Of a stretch of 55,636 nucleotides of DNA, positions 1 to 8,576 are shown in pieces. The notes beneath the pieces were generated by a model that had not been told where the DNA came from, did no database searches, and worked only from the letters and a program-made list of their open reading frames with translations. Each line of letters begins with the position of its first letter. Positions within the stretch are counted from its first letter, which is position 1. The DNA comes from Rikenellaceae bacterium (GTDB lineage Bacteria; Bacteroidota; Bacteroidia; Bacteroidales; UBA932). The position numbers were made by a program, and so were the translations under genes. The stretch is from NCBI GenBank assembly GCA_900771335.1, contig CAAGNP010000030.1:1-55636 (forward strand). The letters run 5' to 3'.

Positions 1-2
1 AA

Positions 3-992
3 AGAGAGATAAACAGGAAACATAAACTACCAGTATCTGACGTTAAATCAGAGATGGAGGCCTGGAAGGTGTACGAAGAGAAGAATATGCCTGGGTATTA
101 TATGACCAAAGATAGTGATCCTTTGACAGATTTAATAGGTAGAAGTATGTCACAATGGTCAAATGAAGGATATGATGTATACCCTATAACAGAAGATGAG
201 ATAGAGGGAATACCTAATAATGTGCTTATGGATTTTAAATTAATAGCTGAGACAAGCTCAAATTATAATTACGATTATCAAATAAGTTGTTTTATCCTTA
301 AGGGGTATTATTCAGTAATATCAGGTAGCCAATCTTATCTGTTGCAAACTGCGTGGGGACAGCAAAACGGCTATAATCAATATCTTGTTGAAGAAATGGG
401 AGGGAACCCTTATATAGGATGTGGAGCCGTTGCTATAGGTCAAATTATGAAGTATCATAGTAATTATCCATTGGATCAAAATAGATATAAATGGGGGAAT
501 ATGAGTAATGTCGCTTCAACAGAATATGCAGCCCAATTATTATATGATATAAATAGAGCAATTAGATTAAATGATGTGAATTATAATGCAACTAGTATAG
601 AAAAAATAGCTAATTATTTAAATACTATTTGTTATTCATACGATAATCTATATAATAACAATTCAAATAGTATATTTAATTCTATATACAATAACAGACC
701 TGTATACATGCAAGGTGGATTGTATAATTCATTACAGGGACATGCTTGGGTATGTGATGGTGCATACAGAGTGCAAAATTTTAAAGTATATCGATTGATG
801 ATCTTATCATATGATGAACCTCTTTCTTTTGTTCAAGCAGGAGAATATGGCCCTTTACTACTTTCTAGTGATTATTATTTTCATATGAATTGGGGAGAAT
901 ATGGTGTAAATAATGGATGGTATACTTCTGGCCAATCTATGCAAGGATTTGATTATGGTAGAATGAATATATATGATATATGTCCTATGTAA
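3..992 (+). CDS. C10-family (streptopain-like) cysteine peptidase, 5'-partial
   Basis: The reading frame is open from base 3, so the start, signal peptide and probably most of a propeptide lie outside the window; the first internal Met is at 54. Counting from that Met, Cys123 in the context NPYIGCGAVAIGQ and His230 in GHAWVCDG match the catalytic Cys and His of the SpeB/PrtT/interpain family (MEROPS C10). These are secreted proteases that cleave host or dietary proteins. No C-terminal sorting domain is visible. It overlaps the start of the DUF4249 gene by 13 nt, so the three genes up to 4049 probably share a transcript. Peptide release next to a TonB receptor suits an amino-acid fermenter (inference). 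Confidence 0.85.
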   Translation, partial: REINRKHKLPVSDVKSEMEAWKVYEEKNMPGYYMTKDSDPLTDLIGRSMSQWSNEGYDVYPITEDEIEGIPNNVLMDFKLIAETSSNYNYDYQISCFILKGYYSVISGSQSYLLQTAWGQQNGYNQYLVEEMGGNPYIGCGAVAIGQIMKYHSNYPLDQNRYKWGNMSNVASTEYAAQLLYDINRAIRLNDVNYNATSIEKIANYLNTICYSYDNLYNNNSNSIFNSIYNNRPVYMQGGLYNSLQGHAWVCDGAYRVQNFKVYRLMILSYDEPLSFVQAGEYGPLLLSSDYYFHMNWGEYGVNNGWYTSGQSMQGFDYGRMNIYDICPM

Positions 993-1990
993 ATGTAAAA
1001 TATCTACTAAGTTTTGTCTCAATTTTGTTATCCATATCTTGCGTGAAGGACTATCAGTGGAAGGGAAAGCATGAGTTTGAAACAAAGTTGGTTGTTAATT
1101 CATTCTTGTGTCCGGATAGTCTTATGAGGGTGTTTGTATCTGAGACTATCTCTACATTGGAAGGATATTCTATTTTTACACAAGACAGATTTGACGGATT
1201 GGTGGCAGAAGTTTCTGTAAATGGAGAAGTGTACAATCAAATGGAAGTTGATAGCGTTCGTTATAGGACGAACAGACCAGCGTATATTCTACATAGGAAA
1301 CCCAATGTGGGAGATACTGTCAGACTGAAAATCTCTGATCGAAGCGGAACTTTTGGGGATGTGTATTCTGAAACCATAATACCATCATACCCAAAGGTTG
1401 AATTTATAGAGTATGAGTTAAGAGGCGAGGAACTATTCAAGATAGATGCAGAAGAAGCTGATTCAGTTAGTAAGCATTTGAAACGCAATTATGGGGTTGA
1501 TCTGAATATAGTGAAAAAAGGGGGTGAGGTTTTTGTTAAAGATAGCCTATTGTATATGACAATAAGGGTAACAAATATTTTTGATCGAACCGGCTTTTGG
1601 GGGATAAAACCACTTCAAGAACTGGTACCATATAAAGCATCCAACGTTACAAGGGACAGATATCTTTATAGAGATCCTATTTTTAAAGATAATAGGTATG
1701 TTTTTAAAGCAGACTCGGATCTTTTGCTGACGGTATGTAAATGGGTTAAACCTGGAGAGCTACATAGATTTTCTGATTACTATTGTGCTATTAGTGAAGA
1801 TACTTATAGTTATTGTATCAATTATTATGATGTTATAGCTTCGGAATCCAATATATTTTCAGAGCCATTAAGTTTGTATTCAAATTGTGTAGGGGGATAT
1901 GGAATCCTGGGTAGTTATTCAATGATGCGTATTCTCGCACCTACAGTATATGAAAGGTGGGCACCACAATATAACGGATATATATATTAA
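980..1990 (+). CDS. DUF4249-type outer-membrane lipoprotein
   Basis: A 336-aa protein with a lipoprotein signal: a hydrophobic stretch ending LLSISC (Cys21). The body is beta-rich, beginning with a KLVVNSFLCPDSL segment typical of Bacteroidota DUF4249 proteins. Such proteins sit beside TonB-dependent receptors and are thought to act as their surface partners; the substrate is unknown. The start overlaps the upstream peptidase by 13 nt and the stop lies 10 nt before the receptor start, indicating translational coupling. The family call rests on overall pattern and neighbourhood. Confidence 0.75.
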   Translation: MSYVNVKYLLSFVSILLSISCVKDYQWKGKHEFETKLVVNSFLCPDSLMRVFVSETISTLEGYSIFTQDRFDGLVAEVSVNGEVYNQMEVDSVRYRTNRPAYILHRKPNVGDTVRLKISDRSGTFGDVYSETIIPSYPKVEFIEYELRGEELFKIDAEEADSVSKHLKRNYGVDLNIVKKGGEVFVKDSLLYMTIRVTNIFDRTGFWGIKPLQELVPYKASNVTRDRYLYRDPIFKDNRYVFKADSDLLLTVCKWVKPGELHRFSDYYCAISEDTYSYCINYYDVIASESNIFSEPLSLYSNCVGGYGILGSYSMMRILAPTVYERWAPQYNGYIY

Positions 1991-2000
1991 CATAACGGTT

Positions 2001-4049
2001 ATGCTGAGAATTGTATGTGTCATCTATATCTTATTGCTTGGAAATATCCTTTACAGCTATTCGCAAGTACAGGATACTATTGTTTTAGGTGGGGATATTA
2101 AAGCTGCTGCAATATCGGTAGATAAGGTGTATGATAGAACAAGTACAAATTTGACTTTGACAAAAAAGGATGTTGTAAATTTTCCATCACTGTTTTCTGA
2201 ATCAGACCCGCTTAAACTGACATTTTTAATACCAGGTATACAAAATAATAGCGAAGGTGATGCAAATATCTCCATTCGAGGGGGTGAGGTGGATCAGAAT
2301 CTGATAACCTTGGATAATATTCCGATATATAACCCTGTGCACATAAAGGGATTGACTTCGGTGTTGAATTCTGATATAGTGGGGTATATGGATGTATATA
2401 AGGATGGATTTCCTGCTAAATTTGGTTCCAGACTATCAGGTGTGGTAAGTGTGTTTTCTAAAGAGGGCGATTTCAAAGATTATCACGGTAATATTACGCT
2501 TGGTCTTCAGTCAGGGAAATTTATGCTGGAAGGTCCGATAATTAATGATAAGCTCTCATTTGTTTTATCGGGTAGAGTGTCGTATTTGGGCTTTGCAATT
2601 CTACCTCTGTATAAGAGGGTCTCTGACAGGTTTGCTGTCAGATATATTGATCAATTTGAAGGGTCGAATTATTATGATATAAATGCTAAACTTACATATC
2701 TGCCATCAAAGAAAGATAAGATATCGTTTACTTTTTATAATGGCTCTGACTATGTCGCAATGCCATACGAGAGGTATGGGAATCTGGCTGGTAATTTGAT
2801 GTGGGATAGGAAGATCAATTCAAAAAACAGTATCTCGTTTTATATTAATGGAAGTAAATTCAATGACTATCAGATCGTAGGAAATCTAGTTCAGGGCGAT
2901 TATGAAAAGAAGAACTCCAATATTGCTGAATTTTCAGTAGGAGGGGCACATCAGATAAGACCTATGAGAAATTTTACCCTAGAATATGGTGCTAAATATA
3001 TGTTGCAATATATTAATCCGACTACTTCTGTGGTGTATAGTGATACTTTAAACAGTACGATTGGTGAGAAAAGGGAGTTGCAAACTTTTTCATTATATCT
3101 TGATGATGAGTGGAATATTGCCAATTGGCTGGATTTATCAGCTGGAGTCAGATTTAATTTGTATGCAGTTGGTTGCCAAAGGGTTCCTATCCTTGAACCA
3201 AGAGTAAGAGTGTCTGTTTTACCAGTAAAAGATTTGTCAATAAAGGCAACTTACTCAAAAATGAGTCAGTCTGTATTTCAATTGCGCAGCAATAATGTCA
3301 CAGCACCTTCTGATATATGGATCTCGATGGATGATTTTTTCTCTCCTCAAGTTTCAGATATCTATTCAATAGGTGTATTTTACAAACCGAAGATTTTTGA
3401 AGTACCTGTTGCGTTCTCTGTAGAGTCGTATTATAAGCAGATGAGTGGACTTGTAGAGTACTCTGAGAGGTATTATAATGATACAGTTGGCCAATATGAT
3501 GAGGTCGTAGAGATTGGGAACGGGCATGCCTATGGTGTGGAATTCAATATGAGGAAAGATGTTGGTGAAATTACAGGCTTGTTTTCATATACGTGGAGTA
3601 AGTCAATCAGGCAGTTTGATGGCATAAATGATGGGTTGAGTTATTTCTCTGATAATGATTGTCGACATAATATTGGTATATATCTGACCAAAAAATTTGG
3701 TGACAGGTTTGATATATCATTGTCATTTGTATATAAAACCGGAAAATGGGTTACATTGACCGACATTAGAGTGTACAGTAATCTAGGATATGAACCTGAG
3801 AGGTATCTACAGACATATTCAAAAAGAAATTCAATCCAACTGGAAGATTATCATAGGCTGGATTTAGGGATGAATTACTATATACCTCATAAATTTGGAA
3901 AGAGTCACTTGAATTTTTCTATCTATAATTTATACAATAAGCAAAATCCTTATCTTCTGTTTCTATATACGAAAACAAGTCCATACGTAATGAAGCAGTT
4001 ATGTCTTTTCCCATTTATGCCATCATTGAGTTATAGCTTTGAGTTTTAG
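2001..4049 (+). CDS. TonB-dependent outer-membrane receptor
   Basis: A 682-aa protein. I chose ATG 2001 because it gives a clean signal peptide (hydrophobic residues about 2-17, ending SYSQ). An in-frame Met at 1950 would put a polar extension before it. A plug domain follows, with the signature ISIRGGEVDQNLITLDNIPIYNP, then about 500 residues of alternating beta strands ending in aromatic FEF as expected for a 22-strand barrel. The N-terminal carboxypeptidase-like domain common in SusC proteins is absent, so this is a short receptor. It imports an unknown ligand using TonB energy, probably with the DUF4249 lipoprotein and possibly peptides released by the C10 peptidase (inference). Confidence 0.88.
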   Translation: MLRIVCVIYILLLGNILYSYSQVQDTIVLGGDIKAAAISVDKVYDRTSTNLTLTKKDVVNFPSLFSESDPLKLTFLIPGIQNNSEGDANISIRGGEVDQNLITLDNIPIYNPVHIKGLTSVLNSDIVGYMDVYKDGFPAKFGSRLSGVVSVFSKEGDFKDYHGNITLGLQSGKFMLEGPIINDKLSFVLSGRVSYLGFAILPLYKRVSDRFAVRYIDQFEGSNYYDINAKLTYLPSKKDKISFTFYNGSDYVAMPYERYGNLAGNLMWDRKINSKNSISFYINGSKFNDYQIVGNLVQGDYEKKNSNIAEFSVGGAHQIRPMRNFTLEYGAKYMLQYINPTTSVVYSDTLNSTIGEKRELQTFSLYLDDEWNIANWLDLSAGVRFNLYAVGCQRVPILEPRVRVSVLPVKDLSIKATYSKMSQSVFQLRSNNVTAPSDIWISMDDFFSPQVSDIYSIGVFYKPKIFEVPVAFSVESYYKQMSGLVEYSERYYNDTVGQYDEVVEIGNGHAYGVEFNMRKDVGEITGLFSYTWSKSIRQFDGINDGLSYFSDNDCRHNIGIYLTKKFGDRFDISLSFVYKTGKWVTLTDIRVYSNLGYEPERYLQTYSKRNSIQLEDYHRLDLGMNYYIPHKFGKSHLNFSIYNLYNKQNPYLLFLYTKTSPYVMKQLCLFPFMPSLSYSFEF

Positions 4050-4058
4050 GTAAAAAAG

Positions 4059-4114
4059 ATGCCCGACTCCGGTCGGGCATGACATTGGGTGATTACCCGA
4101 CCGGAGTCGGGCAT
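4059..4114. terminator. Bidirectional terminator with a perfect 19-bp inverted repeat
   Basis: Arms at 4059-4077 and 4096-4114 are perfectly complementary, with an 18-nt spacer. Each arm also folds alone (GCCCGAC/GTCGGGC in the left). On the minus strand the left arm is followed by a run of six T. It lies between the convergent receptor and serine hydrolase genes. Confidence 0.85.
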
Positions 4115-4122
4115 GATTGTCG

Positions 4123-5337
4123 TTATTTCAGCCAGCCGGCCTCTTTGGCGATGGCGTCAACTTTCTGGACATTGGTCCAGCGGTCGTAGTCTGTACGGTT
4201 GGCGAAGATCAGGATAAGGAGATCTGAAGCAGGGTAGCGGCCAGCGTAGATCTGGTAACCACCGTTATCGCCTGTGTGGTAGATTCTCTCTGTGAATTCA
4301 GGATTATTCTCGATGAACCAGCCATATCCGTAGTGGGTATGTGGACGGTTCTGGTATGAGCTGAATTTAGAGCCCGATACCTGAATTTTAGGTGTGTGTG
4401 CGTTCTTGATGCTCTCAGCAGAAGCTACTACAGCATTGCGAAGCGCTTTTTCCCACTGAACAAACTGGTGGGTAGAGGTGTAGATACCACCATCAGCCTT
4501 AGTGGCGAAGAAGGTCTCCTGTCCGTAGTCGTACTCTTTCCAGTTACCGATCACCGGTGCTGACTCCTGTTGTTTCTTAGCGGCAGCCTGAGCTTCAGGG
4601 GTGCGGTCTGAATCTGTATTTGAAGCAGACTCTTTCTCCTCTACAGGGATATATGCGTGCGACATATTTGGGATATTCTTGTCAGGAGAGAAGTAAACTG
4701 TCTGGTCCATACCTGCCGGTGTGAAGATATTCTCCTTCATGTATTGCTCGAAGCTCTGGCCTGTAACTCTCTGAATAATAATGTAGCAAAGCTGGAAAGT
4801 AGGGTTCATGTACTGGTACTCTGTACCTGGGGTGAAGTGGAGTTTGTCAAGTGTCTCCATATATTTATAGCACTGCTCGTCGGTAGCATAAAGGACAAAA
4901 TTGCGATCCTCTCTTGGGCGGTAGTCACCGATACCTGATGTATGCGAAAGGAGGTGTGCAATAGTGATGTCATTGAAGAAATCTGCCTGGAATTCAGGGA
5001 AATATTTCTTTACAGGGTCCTGAAGGGAGATTTTACCCTGCTCGGCAAGCTGAAGCATAGCGACAGCTGTGAACTGTTTTGATACAGATGCAATGTTGAA
5101 GAAGGTGTTTCCGTCGATTTTGGCACCTGTTTCGAGGTCTGCGATACCGAAACCTTTGTCATATACGATTTCGTCCCCTTTAAGGATAAGTACTGCTGCA
5201 CCCGGCTCATCAGCTGGGTATAGTTCCTGGAACATGGCATCGAGCTTTGCGATGGCAGCTTTCTCTTTCTGGGACTGATTGCAGCATGCGGTCATAATAA
5301 ATGCAGTTAAAATGGTTAAAAAAGCGATTTTTTTCAT
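4123..5337 (-). CDS. Serine hydrolase, beta-lactamase/PBP-like lipoprotein
   Basis: A 404-aa protein with a lipoprotein signal ending TAFIMTAC (Cys18). It has the class C beta-lactamase/DD-peptidase fold motifs: SVSK (catalytic Ser84, Lys87), YMN (Tyr176) and HTG (354-356) in place of KTG. Residues 232-262 form a charged low-complexity insertion. Such proteins include esterases, peptidases and LACTB-like enzymes, so the substrate cannot be told. It starts 11 nt after cinA and is probably the last gene of a pyrD-cinA unit. Confidence 0.85.
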   Translation of the reverse strand: MKKIAFLTILTAFIMTACCNQSQKEKAAIAKLDAMFQELYPADEPGAAVLILKGDEIVYDKGFGIADLETGAKIDGNTFFNIASVSKQFTAVAMLQLAEQGKISLQDPVKKYFPEFQADFFNDITIAHLLSHTSGIGDYRPREDRNFVLYATDEQCYKYMETLDKLHFTPGTEYQYMNPTFQLCYIIIQRVTGQSFEQYMKENIFTPAGMDQTVYFSPDKNIPNMSHAYIPVEEKESASNTDSDRTPEAQAAAKKQQESAPVIGNWKEYDYGQETFFATKADGGIYTSTHQFVQWEKALRNAVVASAESIKNAHTPKIQVSGSKFSSYQNRPHTHYGYGWFIENNPEFTERIYHTGDNGGYQIYAGRYPASDLLILIFANRTDYDRWTNVQKVDAIAKEAGWLK

Positions 5338-5348
5338 ATTTAAAGGTA

Positions 5349-6632
5349 TTAATGTTTCTCAAGGTATAACCTAAGCAGATTCAGGGCATTTGATGCGAAA
5401 CGGTCGATATTTACCTCTCTGCTGCTGTTGAATGCCACCTTTTTCGAGATAACCTCGTCTTTTCCTGTGGTTTTGTCATGGTATGCCACTGCAAGCCATG
5501 CTGTCCCTACCGGTTTTTCGGGGCTGCCTCCTCCGGGACCGGCAATTCCGGAGGTCGCTACAGCAAAATCAGTATTCATCACGCGGTTGACCCCTTTGGC
5601 CATGGCCTCTACGCACTCCTGACTTACCGCACCATGCTGTGCAATAATCTCGTGGGGAACGCCGAGGACATTTTCCTTGACGGAGTTGTCGTAGGAGGTG
5701 ACAGAGCCCCAGAAGTATTGCGAAGCACCCGCTACAGAGGTGAGAAGCGAAGCTATTTTTCCACCGGTGCAGGACTCTGCTGCACTAAGGGTCATTCCTT
5801 TATTTTTCAGATGTTTGCCTATTACTATTTGAAGTGTATCTTCATCTTCTCCGTAGATGGCATCACCTATGATCTCCTTGAGCTTTGCGAACTCTTCATC
5901 TATCCTTTGGATCTGCTCATCCTTGACTCCACCATAAGTGGAGAGGCGCAGTCTGACACCTACGATGGGGTTAGGTAGGTACGCAAGTTTGATATCTTTT
6001 GGCAATGCATCTTCCCAATGCTCGATCTGCTTGGCAAGTGTCGATTCGGGAATGCCGAATGTGACAAGTGTCTTATGGTGAATATCTGCGAGTTGGTGAT
6101 GCTGTTTGATGTCGTTGATGATGTCAGGCAGGAGCCCGATGGCCTCAAAAGGTACCCCTGGAAGGGAATACAGAGTGGGGCGGTGGGGGTATCTCTCTTC
6201 GGGAAATCTGAACACTATGCAGGGGGCAGTGCCTAGCTGGTTTGGGATGACGATGCTCCCTTCAGGTACAGATGCCTGTGCTCTGTTAAGATCAGAAAGT
6301 TCTATGCCTCTGCGGGTTACGATTCTCTTGACGATTTCAAACTGAGCTTCGTCCTGATAGAAACCTGTGCTGCCGTAAAGCTCGGCAAGGGCACTTTTGG
6401 TGATGTCGTCTTTAGTGGGTCCAAGTCCACCTGTCACTATGACTATATCGTTCTGAGAGAGGGCCTGGTCGAGGTTTGAAATGATCTCTGACCTTTCATC
6501 CCCAAATGAATTCATGTATCTCACTTTCACACCGATAGAGTTAAGTGCTCTGGAGATGTGAGAGGAGTTTGTGTCTACGATCTGGCCTATCAGAATCTCA
6601 TCTCCGATAGTACATATTGCAGCTGTTAACAT
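5349..6632 (-). CDS. cinA: CinA-family protein (NMN deamidase-related)
   Basis: A 427-aa protein with the usual two-domain CinA layout. The N-terminal MoCF/COG1058 domain has GDEILIGQIVDTNSS near the start and GGLGPTKDDIT around residue 70. The C-terminal PncC-type domain has AAESCTGGKIASLLTSVAG. The family hydrolyses nicotinamide mononucleotide to nicotinate mononucleotide and/or ADP-ribose-type pyrophosphates in pyridine nucleotide recycling. Its ATG overlaps the end of pyrD by 7 nt, so the genes are translationally coupled. Confidence 0.93.
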   Translation of the reverse strand: MLTAAICTIGDEILIGQIVDTNSSHISRALNSIGVKVRYMNSFGDERSEIISNLDQALSQNDIVIVTGGLGPTKDDITKSALAELYGSTGFYQDEAQFEIVKRIVTRRGIELSDLNRAQASVPEGSIVIPNQLGTAPCIVFRFPEERYPHRPTLYSLPGVPFEAIGLLPDIINDIKQHHQLADIHHKTLVTFGIPESTLAKQIEHWEDALPKDIKLAYLPNPIVGVRLRLSTYGGVKDEQIQRIDEEFAKLKEIIGDAIYGEDEDTLQIVIGKHLKNKGMTLSAAESCTGGKIASLLTSVAGASQYFWGSVTSYDNSVKENVLGVPHEIIAQHGAVSQECVEAMAKGVNRVMNTDFAVATSGIAGPGGGSPEKPVGTAWLAVAYHDKTTGKDEVISKKVAFNSSREVNIDRFASNALNLLRLYLEKH

Positions 6633-7669
6633 TTTGATTTATTTTGTTTTACAATGTATTTTAGCATTCTCTTGACAGTGGCGGGGCCATTGTAGATGAA
6701 GCCTGTGTAGATCTGGATAAGAGATGCACCGGCCTCCAGCATTTCGTATGCCTGCTCTGGGGTAGAGATGCCGCCTACCGCAATAATAGGGAGATTTCCC
6801 TCTGTGCGTTGGTGGATATATTTCACTACTTCAAGGCTTTTCTTATAAAGTGGAGCACCACTTAAACCGCCTTCTCCAATGAAATCAACTCTCTCTTTAT
6901 CAGTCTTTAAGCCCTCTCTACTTCGAGTAGTGTTTGTAGCAACTATGCCGTCAATGCCTGATATTAGAACCAGGTCGATAATCTCATCAAGCTGCTCTTT
7001 ACTGATATCCGGAGATACCTTAAATAATATAGGACGGTAGTCATCAGAATAGCGGCGAAGGGTTAGCAGTCTGTCTATAATATCGGATAGGGATTCGACA
7101 TCCTGTAGCTTGTCAAGATCCTTGACATTAGGGCATGATACGTTCAATACGAAGTAATCTACGAAGTCATAGAGCAGGGAGAAGCATTTTTCATAGTCCT
7201 TTCCGGCATCCTCATTGGCAGTTTTCTTCCCTTTAGATATATTTCCACCAACTACCACCTTTGGTTTGACCTTGTTAAGTCTGTCCACGGTGTATCTGAC
7301 GCCGTTATTGTTGATTCCCATGCGATTTATAATGGCATTGTCGGGAACAAGTCTGAAAATACGTGGTTTTGGGTTTCCAGGCTGTGGCTCAGGGGTGACA
7401 GAACCCACTTCGACAAAGCCGAATCCGAATTTGGCTATCTCATTGTAGTAGTCGCCATTCTTGTCAAAACCGGCAGCGAAACCGATAGGATTTTTAAATT
7501 TTATACCGAAAACCTCCCTCTCTAAAAGGGGATGTTTATATGAATATAACCATTTGAGTATCACCCCTGAAAATGGGATGTATTTAAGTAATGATAGAGT
7601 TTTCATTACCAGCGTGTGCGCTGTCTCCGGAGAGAATAGGAAAAGTAGGGGTTTGATCAGTTTGTACAT
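6626..7669 (-). CDS. pyrD: Quinone-dependent dihydroorotate dehydrogenase (class 2)
   Basis: A 347-aa flavoprotein for the fourth step of pyrimidine synthesis, oxidising dihydroorotate to orotate and passing electrons to quinone. The catalytic serine lies in YFVLNVSCPNVKDL, as in class 2 enzymes. The N-terminal extension (residues 1-45, helical and partly hydrophobic) is the membrane-docking helix of this class. FMN-binding GFAAGFDKNGD and GVGGISTPEQA-like (AVGGISTPEQA) segments are present. It is the first gene of the leftward unit; a -7 like box lies just upstream (7689-7696). Confidence 0.95.
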   Translation of the reverse strand: MYKLIKPLLFLFSPETAHTLVMKTLSLLKYIPFSGVILKWLYSYKHPLLEREVFGIKFKNPIGFAAGFDKNGDYYNEIAKFGFGFVEVGSVTPEPQPGNPKPRIFRLVPDNAIINRMGINNNGVRYTVDRLNKVKPKVVVGGNISKGKKTANEDAGKDYEKCFSLLYDFVDYFVLNVSCPNVKDLDKLQDVESLSDIIDRLLTLRRYSDDYRPILFKVSPDISKEQLDEIIDLVLISGIDGIVATNTTRSREGLKTDKERVDFIGEGGLSGAPLYKKSLEVVKYIHQRTEGNLPIIAVGGISTPEQAYEMLEAGASLIQIYTGFIYNGPATVKRMLKYIVKQNKSKC

Positions 7670-7688
7670 AGCTTATCTTTATATATAA

Positions 7689-7696
7689 CAAAGATA
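7689..7696 (-). promoter_or_regulatory. Possible -7 box for pyrD
   Basis: On the minus strand this reads TATCTTTG, matching the Bacteroidota -7 consensus TAnnTTTG, about 20 nt before the pyrD start codon. I see no good -33 TTTG at the expected distance. Confidence 0.45.
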
Positions 7697-7705
7697 ATAA
7701 CTATA

Positions 7706-8074
7706 TCATTTGGATGGGTAAAAATCTTGAAAACTTCCGTCAGAATAGTATACAGTAATCCTTTTGGCCAGTCTGGTGTCACCGGTCTCCAGTGAAAAAG
7801 TAGGGGATTCGGATTCATTTTTAGGGGAGAAGTCGATCTCTTCAGCAGAGTAAGGGGTAAAATCCTCCTTATACATTTTCCCTTTGCCAGTGATCAGCCA
7901 GGTGGCATCGATCTGTGGATACCTGGTGAGGAAGTTGTTGATGAACTCGTAGCTCGGCTTGTTTCTCCCTGAAAGGAGATGGGAGATTCCTGAGCGTTGA
8001 ATACCCAACGAGTCTGCAAGACGGGCAGGAGAGAGCTGTTCCACCTCTAAAAATTGCTGTAAACGCCTATTCAT
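7706..8074 (-). CDS. XRE-family transcriptional regulator
   Basis: A 122-aa protein. Residues about 8-55 form a lambda-repressor-like helix-turn-helix (LSPARLADSLGIQRSGISHLLSGRNKPS). This is followed by the LTRYPQIDATWLITGKGKMY segment common to Bacteroidota XRE regulators. The 50-residue tail is polar and ends in a short beta-like stretch. It is transcribed away from a gap that holds several TTGTnnACAA palindromes, the nearest within 40 nt of its start, which suggests autoregulation (inference). Its target genes are unknown; divergent queA is a candidate. Confidence 0.85.
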   Translation of the reverse strand: MNRRLQQFLEVEQLSPARLADSLGIQRSGISHLLSGRNKPSYEFINNFLTRYPQIDATWLITGKGKMYKEDFTPYSAEEIDFSPKNESESPTFSLETGDTRLAKRITVYYSDGSFQDFYPSK

Positions 8075-8092
8075 ATATGTAAACTTTAATTT

Positions 8093-8122
8093 TTACAAAT
8101 GTAAGCATTATTTTGTTTACAA
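8093..8122. promoter_or_regulatory. Candidate operators upstream of the XRE gene
   Basis: Two palindromes: TTACAAATGTAA (8093-8104) and TTGTTTACAA (8113-8122). The second shares its half-site with two sites near queA. The position just before the regulator suggests autoregulation. Confidence 0.45.
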
Positions 8123-8215
8123 CATATACCTAATTTGTGGTGACAGATGTAAACAGTTCCTGGAATAGGGTATAATCCCTAATCTATATAGATTTAGGTA
8201 AATTTTGTAACAAAC

Positions 8216-8258
8216 TGGAATGTCAATCTGTTAAATAGTGAAAACTACAGACATTCCA
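8216..8258. repeat. 9-bp inverted repeat in the XRE-queA gap
   Basis: TGGAATGTC (8216-8224) and GACATTCCA (8250-8258) are perfectly complementary, with 25 nt between. A second weaker hairpin, AGGCATAAG/CTTATACCT, lies at 8366-8388. The gap 8075-8576 has no credible ORF. It is AT-rich and holds these hairpins, the TTGTnnACAA sites and the queA promoter. Confidence 0.5.
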
Positions 8259-8429
8259 ACGATTTTGATGTGAATGGTGAGAATATCTTGAATATACTTA
8301 CTATCCTTATTTAAGTTTATAGATGTAAAATATTGGGTATCAAAACACTATATATGCTAAAAATTAGGCATAAGAAAAACTTATACCTACATATTTATCA
8401 CCTTCGCTTCCGTTTGATCCTGTAAGTTT

Positions 8430-8488
8430 ATTTGTTTACAAATATCTAATTTTGTGGTTTAATAATGTGATTAACATTTGTAAACAAA
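8430..8488. promoter_or_regulatory. Two TTGTnnACAA palindromes upstream of the queA promoter
   Basis: ATTTGTTTACAAAT at 8430-8443 and TTTGTAAACAAA at 8477-8488 are both palindromic around a 2-nt centre. They lie just upstream of the -33 box of queA, so they could be activator or repressor sites for the divergent XRE protein. Confidence 0.45.
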
Positions 8489-8506
8489 AATTCAATTTTA
8501 AGCGAT

Positions 8507-8538
8507 TTTGAGTTAAGATATATATTCGGTACTTTTGC
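8507..8538 (+). promoter_or_regulatory. Bacteroidota-type promoter of queA
   Basis: TTTG (8507-8510), a 19-nt spacer and TACTTTTGC (8530-8538) fit the Bacteroidota consensus TTTG-N19-21-TAnnTTTG well. The queA start codon is 38 nt downstream. Confidence 0.75.
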
Positions 8539-8576
8539 ACGAGAAAATCGATTGTAGGGCTTAAAATTGCGTTTTA

